DNA of 58,618 nucleotides. Origin: Sulfurovum sp. (GTDB taxonomy: Bacteria > Campylobacterota > Campylobacteria > Campylobacterales > Sulfurovaceae). The DNA is taken from the NCBI GenBank assembly GCA_027071315.1, contig JALSUP010000140.1, forward strand, positions 1-58,618, in the 5' to 3' direction. Under the pieces are notes generated by a model, which did no database searches, was not told the origin of the DNA, and worked only from the letters and a program-made list of their open reading frames with translations. The first letter of the stretch is position 1. Each line of letters starts with the position of its first letter. This document shows, piece after piece, positions 16,030 through 24,213 of the stretch. The position numbers were made by a program, and so were the translations under genes.

Positions 16030-17901
16030 CTACCACGAACCTCCACCACCACCTCCTCCGCCACCGCCGGAGAATCCTCCGCCTCCTGAGAAGCCGCCTC
16101 CGCCGGAAGAACTTGTGTTTGGCGGGGTAGATGCGTCGTTGACGCTGGAAGAGAAGTTGTTCATGCTGTGCAGGTTACCGTGGTACCATATCGGGGTTGA
16201 TACATTGAGAAGGTCGTAGAAATTGACCCAGTGCTTGGTTTCGTGGAAAAGAACGGCATAGGGGAGCATTTTGTCGAGATAGTTTGGATCTGTAGCTAAA
16301 CGTCTTTTGATCTCATCTTCTTTGACACGTTTGACGAACTCTTTCAGTCCTAAAAGATGCTTTTGTGCACGTGCACCTTTGGGTGTAAAGTTCCCTAACC
16401 GATAATAAACGAATACCATAGCCAGAATAATAACAAGTAACACACCCAACGGTCCCATAAGCATATCTTTTATGCTGTGACCTTCACTCTGGAACATGAG
16501 TAGAGGCATCATACCGGCGCCGACAAATACTGAACCGAGAAGTTTCTGGGTGATGCTTTTATTGGAGATGATAACACTCAGCCCTGCGGCACCAAAGGCA
16601 AGAGGGAAAATGAGTACGAAGAGTGCTTCTTCACCGACAGATTTGTATAAAGTATATCCGGTAAGCAGTATGACAGGGATGAGGAGCAAAATACTCTTCA
16701 TGAGGAAACTTTTACGTACACGTTGCGGATTCTCAACCATATACCCCTCAGCGACAGACCAGTTATAAAGATTGTCATTGATGTGAGAAAAACCTGCTTT
16801 GAGTTTTTCAGCAACAGAAGCTGAGCCTTTAGAGAGAGCAAAGGCACTTTTACCTTTAAAGAGAATGCTCGAGAGCAGATACTTCTGGTTGGTCGTGAGA
16901 CCGTCTCTGTTCTTGTCTATTTTACGTAAGACAGGGTCAGCTTTTTCATTTTGGTTGTCTATCTCCAGATAGCCCAACTGAGCCAATTCCAAAACAGCAG
17001 CAGAGAAGTCTTCATTGTCTGCATGTTTGTCGAGTATGAGACCTGACTGAAGGACAGAGAGATCTTTTGGCGGTTCATACTGTACAGCAACGGCACGTTT
17101 GTCTTTAAATCCACCATAGCGTTTCAGCATGGCAGAGAAGTAGAGGAGGAATCCGCCCAATGCACCCCAGTGCCAATAACTTAAAAACCAGTCCATGAAA
17201 GAGGGTTTGACATTGTCCTGTCCATTTTGATCCAAAGTATTGGCAGGGTAAGCGAGTTCAACGGTTGCACCTTCATGCGGCGCCAATTTTTCAACGCTAA
17301 CCTCCAGCTCCTGTGGGTTAAGCCATCTACTCTTGGCAGCAGAAGTTTGTACACCGTAGCGTCCTGTGAAGGTAGAAATAGCAACCATGTTTTGTGAAAG
17401 TGATGTGGGGAGGATGACCCTGGCTTTTACATTGTAAATGGGTACTGCCCACCCTGTACCAATGAAATTCCAGCGAATGGCATCATTTGTATTGTCTTGA
17501 GAGGCAGGAAGTACTCCTTTTTTGACACGGTAGTGTAGTTGGTAGCTGTGTGTACCTGTGACGAAACTGGAAGCTGAACCGATCTTCAGGCGGATGATCT
17601 CTCCGGCCATGGTAGAGTGCATGGTAGACTTCATCCAGTTAACAGGCTGTTTATCCATCGTGACGGAGAAATCATAAAGACCGAGGTCCTTAATGGTCGT
17701 TCCGTGTTTGATCTGAAAAGGAATATCTCTGAAAATACCGTGTTTTTCCAAGCCTTCGAAGTCATAGATCAGGGTTTCGGTGATCGCGAGTTCACCACTC
17801 TGTTCTACATGGATATCAATGTTATAATTGCTGATCTTTTCTGCAAAAAGTGTGTTGAAGAACCCTGCAAGAAGCAGGGTGATAAGTAGTTTTTTGAACA
17901 T
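16030..17901 (-). CDS. DUF2207 (YciQ-like) membrane protein with Gly-rich tail
   Basis: A 623-residue protein: signal peptide (1-21), a periplasmic DUF2207 domain (residues 22-230; NYNIDIHVEQSGELAITETL), one membrane helix near 245, a soluble domain, then several helices between about 400 and 510. It ends in a tail of about 25 residues made almost only of Gly, Ser and Phe. Such GGGG tails are normal for this family. It is followed 9 nt upstream in transcript order by LemA, a pairing common in bacteria; the role is thought to be in the envelope but is not established. AAAGGG precedes the start. Confidence 0.8.
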   Translation of the reverse strand: MFKKLLITLLLAGFFNTLFAEKISNYNIDIHVEQSGELAITETLIYDFEGLEKHGIFRDIPFQIKHGTTIKDLGLYDFSVTMDKQPVNWMKSTMHSTMAGEIIRLKIGSASSFVTGTHSYQLHYRVKKGVLPASQDNTNDAIRWNFIGTGWAVPIYNVKARVILPTSLSQNMVAISTFTGRYGVQTSAAKSRWLNPQELEVSVEKLAPHEGATVELAYPANTLDQNGQDNVKPSFMDWFLSYWHWGALGGFLLYFSAMLKRYGGFKDKRAVAVQYEPPKDLSVLQSGLILDKHADNEDFSAAVLELAQLGYLEIDNQNEKADPVLRKIDKNRDGLTTNQKYLLSSILFKGKSAFALSKGSASVAEKLKAGFSHINDNLYNWSVAEGYMVENPQRVRKSFLMKSILLLIPVILLTGYTLYKSVGEEALFVLIFPLAFGAAGLSVIISNKSITQKLLGSVFVGAGMMPLLMFQSEGHSIKDMLMGPLGVLLVIILAMVFVYYRLGNFTPKGARAQKHLLGLKEFVKRVKEDEIKRRLATDPNYLDKMLPYAVLFHETKHWVNFYDLLNVSTPIWYHGNLHSMNNFSSSVNDASTPPNTSSSGGGGFSGGGGFSGGGGGGGGGGSW

Positions 17902-17910
17902 TGTGACCCT

Positions 17911-18474
17911 TTAAAGGTCAATTTTAGGCATTTTTTTGGCAGCTTCAGCCTCAGACTCATCCAGTTCAAAGTAGTCACGTTTGGTGAAGTTGAACTTCTG
18001 TGCCACGAACAGGTCCGGGAAAGATTCTATTTTTGCATTGTAGTCTCTCACGATGGCATTGTAGTAACGTCTTGCATTTTGAATGGCATCTTCAAGGTTT
18101 GAAAGTTCATCCTGAAGCTTCAAAAAATTTGTGTTTGCTTTAAGGTCAGGGTAGGCTTCTGCCAGGGCGAACATTTTGCCAAGCGCACCTGAAAGCATAT
18201 TTGCCGCGGCAGCTTTTTCATCCATTGTTCCTGCACTCAGTCCCTGCTGTCTCGCTTTAATGACACGTTCAAGTGTGTCACCTTCGTACTCTTTATAGCC
18301 TCTGACCGTGTCAACCAGTGCAGGTATAAGGTCATAACGACGCTTTAGCTGTACATCGATGTCAGACCATGAGGCATCCATACCGGCTCTGAGTGAAACA
18401 AATTTATTGTAGATGACTACCAGGTAGGCACCCACCCCTATGATGATCAACAGTATGATATTTCCAAAACTCAT
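17911..18474 (-). CDS. LemA family protein
   Basis: A 187-residue protein with one N-terminal membrane helix (IILLIIIGVGAYLVVIYNKF) and a helical domain bearing the LemA signatures DVQLKRRYDLIPALVDTV and ARRYYNAIVRDYN. The start at 18474 is chosen because AGGAGA lies 6 nt upstream; an earlier ATG at 18504 lacks such a site. It is the first gene of the lemA-DUF2207 pair. Confidence 0.85.
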   Translation of the reverse strand: MSFGNIILLIIIGVGAYLVVIYNKFVSLRAGMDASWSDIDVQLKRRYDLIPALVDTVRGYKEYEGDTLERVIKARQQGLSAGTMDEKAAAANMLSGALGKMFALAEAYPDLKANTNFLKLQDELSNLEDAIQNARRYYNAIVRDYNAKIESFPDLFVAQKFNFTKRDYFELDESEAEAAKKMPKIDL

Positions 18475-18635
18475 TCTAATTCTCCTATGTATGATTGTAT
18501 ACAAATATTATAACAGAAATAAGTGCCAAAAATATGCCAAAGCAGAAAATATATCACTCCTCTGTCAATATTATCAGCATTCATTACAGCAGCTGTAAAG
18601 TAAAATTGACTAAAATGTGCCAAAAAGGTAATAGT

Positions 18636-19538
18636 ATGGCATACGAACTCGAGGACAAACTTGTGATCGCGATCTCTTCACGGGCACTTTTCAATTTGGA
18701 AGAAGAGAACAGCATTTTTGATTCAGAAGGCCTGGAAGCATACTATCGGCACCAGTTGGAACATCTGGATGACCCACTTTCCAAAGGGTCGGCTTTTCGT
18801 TTTGTGCAGAACCTCCTCTCCATCAATAAAAAGTTTGACAATAAACTCATTGAAGTCATTATTCTCTCCCGTAACAATGCAGCCACAGGCTTGAGAATAG
18901 GACGTTCCATTGAACATTACAAACTTGACATAGAACGTACGGGTTGGACGGCAGGTACACCTGTGACACGCTACCTCGAAGCATTTAAGGTGGACCTTTT
19001 TCTCTCCGTTTATGCACCCGATGTGGAAGAAGCAGTCAACTCAGGTGTTGCAGCAGCGACCATCTTGCCACATACACCCATTACCTCAGAGGAGAGTGAC
19101 ATTGTCAAAATTGCTTTCGATGGTGATGCGGTTATTTTTGGAAATGAAAGTGAAAAGGTGTATCAGCAAGGTGGACTGGAAGCATTCATTGAATATGAGC
19201 GGCAGCATGCGAAAAATCCTTTGAGCAAAGGGCCTTTCTTTAAATTTTTAAAAACCATCTCTGAAATACAGGACAAATTTCCTATGGAAGCCTCACCTAT
19301 ACGTACAGCCCTGGTCACGGCCAGAAACTTTTCTACCCATGAACGTGTGCTCGGTACACTTGAAGGCTGGGGTGTGCGTGTCGATGAAGCCTTTTTTCAG
19401 GGTGGTGTACAAAAGTATGAAGTGGTCAAAGCCTTTGGTGCTGACATTTTCTTTGACGATCAGGAGAATCACCTTCAACACACACGCAGAGAGACACCTT
19501 CCGCAAAAGTGCCCGTAAAGGATTCAGTCAAAGATTAG
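18636..19538 (+). CDS. Cytosolic 5'-nucleotidase (NT5C1-like family)
   Basis: A 300-residue protein of the 5'-nucleotidase family related to eukaryotic cytosolic 5'-nucleotidase I. Two similar segments are visible (YYRHQLEHLDDPLSKG and YERQHAKNPLSKGPFFKF), and VKIAFDGDAVIFGNESE is the HAD-like nucleophile motif. It would dephosphorylate nucleoside monophosphates. The start at 18636 follows AAAGG; the longer frame from 18495 lacks support. Its last four bases overlap the convergent small gene. Confidence 0.8.
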   Translation: MAYELEDKLVIAISSRALFNLEEENSIFDSEGLEAYYRHQLEHLDDPLSKGSAFRFVQNLLSINKKFDNKLIEVIILSRNNAATGLRIGRSIEHYKLDIERTGWTAGTPVTRYLEAFKVDLFLSVYAPDVEEAVNSGVAAATILPHTPITSEESDIVKIAFDGDAVIFGNESEKVYQQGGLEAFIEYERQHAKNPLSKGPFFKFLKTISEIQDKFPMEASPIRTALVTARNFSTHERVLGTLEGWGVRVDEAFFQGGVQKYEVVKAFGADIFFDDQENHLQHTRRETPSAKVPVKDSVKD

Positions 19539-19867
19539 GAAGCGACTTCGGTAGAGAAATCTACAATTTCAATACCGGCACAGCCTTTTTTGATGCGTTT
19601 ATGCGCTTTGGCATCTTCTTCTGCCAGTTCTATGAGGTCTGCAAAATCTTTTTTATCTGCTTCAAAAGCAAAGATCTCTTTTTCTGTACTGATCTCGACT
19701 TTGCAGTCAGAGCTGCTTAAGACAGCAATATTTCTCAAACCTTTTGCAAATTCACTTTTGATCACTTTGATCACTTTTTCATTTTTGAGGATCTCCTGTA
19801 ATGCAACCTCGATCTGCACATCGTTCTCACACAACATCTTATACTGTACTTTCATCTTACCTTCCAT
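19535..19867 (-). CDS. Hypothetical protein, 110 residues
   Basis: A soluble protein with AAAGGA 7 nt before the start. It has two cysteines (SSDCKVEIS and KKGCAGIEIV) and a predicted alternating alpha/beta fold; no family recognised. It converges with the nucleotidase gene, the two stop codons overlapping by 4 nt. Confidence 0.6.
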   Translation of the reverse strand: MEGKMKVQYKMLCENDVQIEVALQEILKNEKVIKVIKSEFAKGLRNIAVLSSSDCKVEISTEKEIFAFEADKKDFADLIELAEEDAKAHKRIKKGCAGIEIVDFSTEVAS

Positions 19868-20005
19868 AGGGTATTCCTTTTGTTAATTATGGGTTATATT
19901 ATAATGTATATAGTTGTGTTTGGAGAAAAATATGTCATATTGTCATATTTTTCTGTTAACTATTATTAATTATAATACGTTTATATAAATAAAAAAGGGA
20001 ATATT

Positions 20006-20371
20006 ATGTTAAATACCATTTTGGATACAGAATCAAAAATAGTCACACTGCAACCGCACGGCTCACTTAAGAAAGAGGATTTTGACAATGCAGTCAAGAT
20101 CATTGATCCTTTTATTGAGGAGCAGGGTAAATTGAACGGGGTGATCATATATACGGAATCTTTTCCCGGTTGGGAAGATTTTGCGGCATTCAACAGACAT
20201 TTGGTTTTTATAAAAAACCATCATAAAGAGATCAAGAAACTTGCCTTTGTTACGAACTCTCTTGTGGGTGATTTTGGGGAAATGGTGACGGGTCACTTTG
20301 TCGATGCGACTGTAAAGAACTTTGCTTTTGATGAGCTTGATGAAGCAAAAACATGGATTTTGGAAGAGTGA
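20006..20371 (+). CDS. SpoIIAA-like (STAS-fold) protein
   Basis: A 121-residue soluble protein with the pattern of the SpoIIAA-like family: LDTESKIVTLQPHGSLKKED at the start, then GVIIYTESFPGWEDFAAFNRHL, KLAFVTNSLVG and a C-terminal DEAKTWILE helix. The family has a STAS-like fold but no proven common role. AAAGGG precedes the start; it is monocistronic. Confidence 0.75.
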   Translation: MLNTILDTESKIVTLQPHGSLKKEDFDNAVKIIDPFIEEQGKLNGVIIYTESFPGWEDFAAFNRHLVFIKNHHKEIKKLAFVTNSLVGDFGEMVTGHFVDATVKNFAFDELDEAKTWILEE

Positions 20372-20501
20372 TCTTTTACATATTCATAAGTTTAAATTAA
20401 GAAAATATTTATTTTTGTTTAAATTTATTTATGTATACTCCTAAAAATTCAAATTATTTGATTGATTTTAATTTAAGGAGTCTACTATCGCAGTATCAAG
20501 A

Positions 20502-21098
20502 ATGAAAAGAAAACTACATACACTCTCTACACACTTATCTTTACAGGCTAAGGTCGAACAGTTCCTCAAACATCAAAAAGCCATACTTTTTACACTTTTT
20601 ATGACAGCTTCTACTGCACATGCCTCACATAGCACTTTGGCAAAAAGTGCCGGCCTGAGTCAGAAACATATGAATACGATCATTAAAAAGGTGATCAAAC
20701 ATGAGTCTACAACTGGAAATTATCATGCATATAACCGTGGTTCCGGTGCTTATGGACGTTATCAGATCATGCCTAAGACAGCAAGAGCATATGCAAAGAA
20801 ACTGAAAATACCTTACAGTCAGTGGAAGAGACCGAGAAATCAGGACAGGATCTTTGAAGCGATCATGACAGATAATATCAAATCATTAAAAAGAAACGGT
20901 CTGGCGATCACAGCCTTCTCGCTTTACGGTACCCATCAGCAGGGTGCAGGCGGATTTAGAGCGATCGTTAAAAATAAAACACTCTCCAAGCGTTTGGAGA
21001 GAAATCTCAGACAGAACCTTCCAAAAAAATACCAGCATGTTGCAAAAGCAAACCTGAAACATACGTGGATGAAATACTGGAAGAAGAAAATGTCCTAA
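20502..21098 (+). CDS. Secreted lysozyme-fold (transglycosylase-like) protein
   Basis: A 198-residue basic protein. A hydrophobic stretch ending AHA (residues 26-42) acts as a signal sequence after an unusually long N-terminal region. The core KHESTTGNYHAYNRGSGAYG followed by RYQIMPKTARAYAKKL fits lytic transglycosylases, with Glu68 as the likely catalytic acid. Start choice is odd: AAGGAG (20475-20480) is 21 nt from the ATG but exactly 6 nt before an in-frame ATC at 20487. Expected role is cleavage of peptidoglycan in the periplasm. Confidence 0.65.
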   Translation: MKRKLHTLSTHLSLQAKVEQFLKHQKAILFTLFMTASTAHASHSTLAKSAGLSQKHMNTIIKKVIKHESTTGNYHAYNRGSGAYGRYQIMPKTARAYAKKLKIPYSQWKRPRNQDRIFEAIMTDNIKSLKRNGLAITAFSLYGTHQQGAGGFRAIVKNKTLSKRLERNLRQNLPKKYQHVAKANLKHTWMKYWKKKMS

Positions 21099-21101
21099 GT
21101 C

Positions 21102-21137
21102 AAAAAATTTCATAATAGCCCTTAGTGCTATTATGAA
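21102..21137 (-). terminator. Rho-independent terminator of the efflux permease
   Basis: On the minus strand an 11-bp hairpin (arms TTCATAATAGC and GCTATTATGAA, 7-nt loop) is followed by ATTTTTTG. It starts within the last codons of the permease gene and separates it from the convergent transglycosylase-like gene. Confidence 0.7.
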
Positions 21138-22336
21138 CAGCAAGATCCTCCCGAACACTCCTCCTTCTTTGTAAAGTAAGGCTTCAGTATAAACCACAAT
21201 ACCAGAGTCCAAAGTACAATACTCGAAACAATTGAAATGATACCTGCTTCTTCATGCAGATGAATGAGTGTTGCCGGATCAATGGCAGACTTGTCAAAAA
21301 TGTAGTCTAAGCCAAGACCAAAAACAATACTTCCAATGACAATACTTCCCAAATAGATCATCAGAGACTTTGTACCCATCATCTTTTTAACCACACCAAT
21401 GGTCACCGTATTGGTTGCCGGACCGGCAGAGAGAAAGACAAAAGCGGCACCGGCAGAAACACCGGAGAGCATAAGACCTGCGGCGATCGGCAGAGAAGCC
21501 GTTGCACAGACGTACATGGGTACGGCAATAATAATAACAATAATGTAAGAGAGCCAGCCATAAGTTTGGAGCAGTTCGGAAAGATTTTCCGGAATGGCAA
21601 CGGTAATGAGCGCTCCGAGCAGAAGTCCCCAGAAGAGTGGTTTGGCAATGTCTCCCAGAAGGGTCACAAAGGCATACTTCATGGCTGCCGTAAAAGAGAA
21701 GCCCTTTTTCTCCTCTGCACCTGCACTACAACAGGAACCGGTACCTGTACCGCAAGACTCCTCCTCTTTTTTGGGTGTTGACATGGAAAATGTATTGGCA
21801 GTTGGTTTGCTATCACCTAAAGCAGATAGCTTAGTGGGATTGTTGAATTTGAGGGTGTTACCACTATTCATTGTCGGGGTGAGGGCACCCCGACCTACAG
21901 GTATATTCTCTTCCTCTTTTATCTCTTCTTTGTCGAAAATATTGGTCAGTATGCCTGCTACCATGGCAATGATCATTGAAGTGACTGCACGGTAGAGCGT
22001 GAAGATCCAGCCGAAGATACCGTATGTTGCCATAATGGAATCGACGCCTGTAATAGGTGTAGAGATGAGAAAAGAGAGGGTTGCCCCTTTGCTTGCCCCT
22101 GATTTCTTAATGGAAGTCGCCAGAGGAATGACACCACAGGAACAGACAGGCAGGGGGATGCCGAAGATGGTAGATTTGACTACGGAAGAGACATTGTCTT
22201 TCCCCAGATGCTTAGTTACGATGCTGTCGGGGACGACTTCATGCAAAATACCTGCAAACGCAAGACCGAAAAGAATGTAGGGTGCCATGGCAATACTGAG
22301 TTGCCAAAGGGCTTCAAAAAAATGTGTAATTTCCAA
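21131..22336 (-). CDS. Cu/Zn-type efflux permease (SO_0444/ArsP-like), REP insert in loop
   Basis: A 401-residue permease of the DUF318/ArsP superfamily. The first helical half carries PLPVCSCGVIPLA, a metal-binding signature. A long cytoplasmic loop (about 140-215) contains SCGTGTGSCC, and the protein ends in CSGGSCCS; such Cys clusters suggest soft-metal export (Cu, Zn or similar). Part of the loop, VGRGALTPT, is encoded by a REP-like hairpin. The start is TTG, supported by AAAGG 6 nt upstream. A Fur-like box overlaps the promoter. The nearest named family is the SO_0444 Cu/Zn efflux transporters. Confidence 0.8.
   Translation of the reverse strand: MEITHFFEALWQLSIAMAPYILFGLAFAGILHEVVPDSIVTKHLGKDNVSSVVKSTIFGIPLPVCSCGVIPLATSIKKSGASKGATLSFLISTPITGVDSIMATYGIFGWIFTLYRAVTSMIIAMVAGILTNIFDKEEIKEEENIPVGRGALTPTMNSGNTLKFNNPTKLSALGDSKPTANTFSMSTPKKEEESCGTGTGSCCSAGAEEKKGFSFTAAMKYAFVTLLGDIAKPLFWGLLLGALITVAIPENLSELLQTYGWLSYIIVIIIAVPMYVCATASLPIAAGLMLSGVSAGAAFVFLSAGPATNTVTIGVVKKMMGTKSLMIYLGSIVIGSIVFGLGLDYIFDKSAIDPATLIHLHEEAGIISIVSSIVLWTLVLWFILKPYFTKKEECSGGSCCS
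21873..21898 (-). repeat. REP-like hairpin B inside the permease gene
   Basis: Identical over 26 bases to element A at 282-307 (GTAG, GTCGGGGTG, CCCT, CACCCCGAC on the minus strand). It is read in frame as VGRGALTPT in the cytoplasmic loop of the efflux permease. Confidence 0.85.
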
Positions 22337-22366
22337 AATAAACCTTTATGAGTGTAATAAAAGTAC

Positions 22367-22372
22367 TTTATA
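22367..22372 (-). promoter_or_regulatory. -10 box of the efflux permease
   Basis: TATAAA on the minus strand, 30 nt before the TTG start. The Fur-like palindrome ends 9 nt upstream of it, where a -35 would lie. Confidence 0.45.
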
Positions 22373-22381
22373 ACATTATTC

Positions 22382-22396
22382 TGATAATTATTATCT
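22382..22396. promoter_or_regulatory. Fur-family operator-like palindrome
   Basis: TGATAAT-T-ATTATCT matches the 7-1-7 Fur-box pattern (TGATAATnATTATCA) at 14 of 15 positions. It overlaps the promoter of the metal-efflux permease and touches the stop codon of the LOG gene. Fur, Zur or PerR could bind; which one is unknown. Confidence 0.5.
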
Positions 22397-23123
22397 AAAA
22401 AAGCGTAATTTCCCTTACTTTATACCAGGAATTAATGGCAAGCCATGCCTCTTCTGCACTCTCTACATAAGTAAAGAGTTCCAGGTCTTCCTTAGTGATG
22501 ACACCCTGTGCCACCAAAAAGTCAAAGTTGATGACATTACTCCAGTAATATTTGGAAACCAGCACAATAGGAATAAGCGGACTCTTTTTTGTCTGTATGA
22601 GGGTCAACAGATCAAAGAGTTCATCGAGCGTGCCGAAACCGCCGGGGAAGACCACCAGCGCTTTTGCGCGCTGCATGAAATGCAGCTTTCTGATACCGAA
22701 ATAGTAGAACTGAAAGCATAGTTCTTTTGTAATATAGGGGTTGGGGAACTGTTCATGGGGCAGGGTGATGTTCAGCCCGATGGACTTGGCACCCACATCA
22801 TGCGCCCCTCGGTTCGCTGCTTCCATGATGCCGGGACCTCCACCGGTCATCAGCGTGACACGGCAGTCATCGGGCCCTTTACCGCTTTTTCCTATCATGG
22901 CACCCAGTTTGCGCGCCTCATTGTACATGGGCTCGCTTTCTGGTGTTCTGGCAGAGCCGTAAATGACGATGGTGTCATGTACACCCGCCTCTTTGAGTTT
23001 GACCTCCACTTTCTGGTAATCGACCTGCAGTCTTAATCCTCTGGCCTCGTCAGAGTAGTAGAAGTTTCTGTCCTCTTTGCTAATACGGTATTTGTGCTGG
23101 TTGATGCGTTCCTGGTCGGTCAT
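22395..23123 (-). CDS. LOG family protein (nucleotide 5'-monophosphate phosphoribohydrolase type)
   Basis: A 242-residue Rossmann protein with the two family motifs: MTGGGPGIMEAANRGA and VFPGGFGTLDELFDLLT. LOG proteins release bases from nucleoside monophosphates, and many are annotated as lysine decarboxylases by mistake. An N-terminal extension of about 50 residues (RISKEDRNFYYSDEARGLR) marks the longer bacterial subfamily. It is divergent from pfkA, with 80 nt between. Confidence 0.8.
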   Translation of the reverse strand: MTDQERINQHKYRISKEDRNFYYSDEARGLRLQVDYQKVEVKLKEAGVHDTIVIYGSARTPESEPMYNEARKLGAMIGKSGKGPDDCRVTLMTGGGPGIMEAANRGAHDVGAKSIGLNITLPHEQFPNPYITKELCFQFYYFGIRKLHFMQRAKALVVFPGGFGTLDELFDLLTLIQTKKSPLIPIVLVSKYYWSNVINFDFLVAQGVITKEDLELFTYVESAEEAWLAINSWYKVREITLF

Positions 23124-23169
23124 GTCTGCTGCTCCAATATTTTCTTGACGTATGCTAACGTAAAAATGT

Positions 23170-23175
23170 TATAAT
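23170..23175 (+). promoter_or_regulatory. -10 box of pfkA
   Basis: TATAAT 28 nt before the ATG, with AAAGGA in the leader. Confidence 0.5.
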
Positions 23176-23203
23176 CATAATTATGACCCTTTAAAGGATA
23201 CCC

Positions 23204-24184
23204 ATGTCCACTATGAAAAATATTGCCATACTCTGTTCCGGAGGTGATGTTTCCGGAATGAATGCCGCCCTGAAGCGTTTTGTTGAATACAGTAAACGAA
23301 AAGGAATGATCCCATACTTTGTGAAAGAGGGCTATGAAGGGCTTATAGATGACCGTATCACAGAAGCTCATTATGCAGATGTAGCAGGCATCATTTCACG
23401 CGGAGGTACCATCATTGGAACTTCACGTTCAAAGCGTTTCATGGAGGCGCACTACCGTGCAGAGGCCATTGGGAACCTGCGCAAATACAACATCGGCTAC
23501 CTGGTCGTACTTGGCGGAGACGGCTCTTTTCGCGGTATGCAGAAACTGAGCGATGAGTGTGACGACATCAACTTTTGCGGTATTCCTTCGACCATCGACA
23601 ATGACATTGCCGGTACGGAGTACTCTCTGGGTGTGGACACGGCACTCAATGTCATCAAATTCTCCATAGACTCCATTCGTGACACTGCCTCCTCTTTCGG
23701 GCGTGCTTTTGTCATCGAAACCATGGGAAGAGAGTGCGGCTACCTGGCACTGGTCTCCGCCCTGACCTCCGGTGCGGAGATGTGTCTGATACCCGAGATC
23801 CCCTATGACCTTAAAGCCTATGAGTCCCTCTTTAAAAAGCAGCAGAAGGAGGGCAGGCACTACTTCATCTCCATCGTCTCCGAATCACTGCATAAGACCA
23901 AAGAGATCACAGAGTGGTACAAAGAGACGCTGGGCGTTGAAGCACGTTTTATGGTTTTGGGGCACATTCAGCGCGGGGGAAATCCGACCGTGCATGACCG
24001 ACTCATGGCCTTTCACTTTGTGACACACGGCATTGATGCCATGCTTGCAGGAGAGAAGAGTTCGGTCATCTGCTACAATGACGGCGGATTTGACAGAAAA
24101 GAGATCGCAGATGTCTCATTTAAAAAGGCCACTATCCCAGACGACCTGATGCAGCTCGGTATGGAGTATGGACATCTTGAATAA
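23204..24184 (+). CDS. pfkA: 6-phosphofructokinase (ATP-type)
   Basis: A 326-residue PfkA-family kinase that makes fructose 1,6-bisphosphate. Visible are the substrate loop LCSGGDVSGMNAAL (commonly GGDAPGMN), GGDGSFRG (the Gly pattern of ATP-dependent rather than PPi-dependent enzymes), the catalytic STIDNDIAGTEYS, ETMGRECGYLAL and HIQRGGNPTVHDR. Length is normal. The allosteric residues cannot be judged. Campylobacter jejuni lacks this enzyme, so its presence implies a complete upper glycolysis here, perhaps for storage sugars. It is followed after 29 nt by the CoA-disulfide-reductase-like gene. Confidence 0.88.
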   Translation: MSTMKNIAILCSGGDVSGMNAALKRFVEYSKRKGMIPYFVKEGYEGLIDDRITEAHYADVAGIISRGGTIIGTSRSKRFMEAHYRAEAIGNLRKYNIGYLVVLGGDGSFRGMQKLSDECDDINFCGIPSTIDNDIAGTEYSLGVDTALNVIKFSIDSIRDTASSFGRAFVIETMGRECGYLALVSALTSGAEMCLIPEIPYDLKAYESLFKKQQKEGRHYFISIVSESLHKTKEITEWYKETLGVEARFMVLGHIQRGGNPTVHDRLMAFHFVTHGIDAMLAGEKSSVICYNDGGFDRKEIADVSFKKATIPDDLMQLGMEYGHLE

Positions 24185-24213
24185 ACGATATACATTTTAA
24201 GAGAGGAGCAAAA

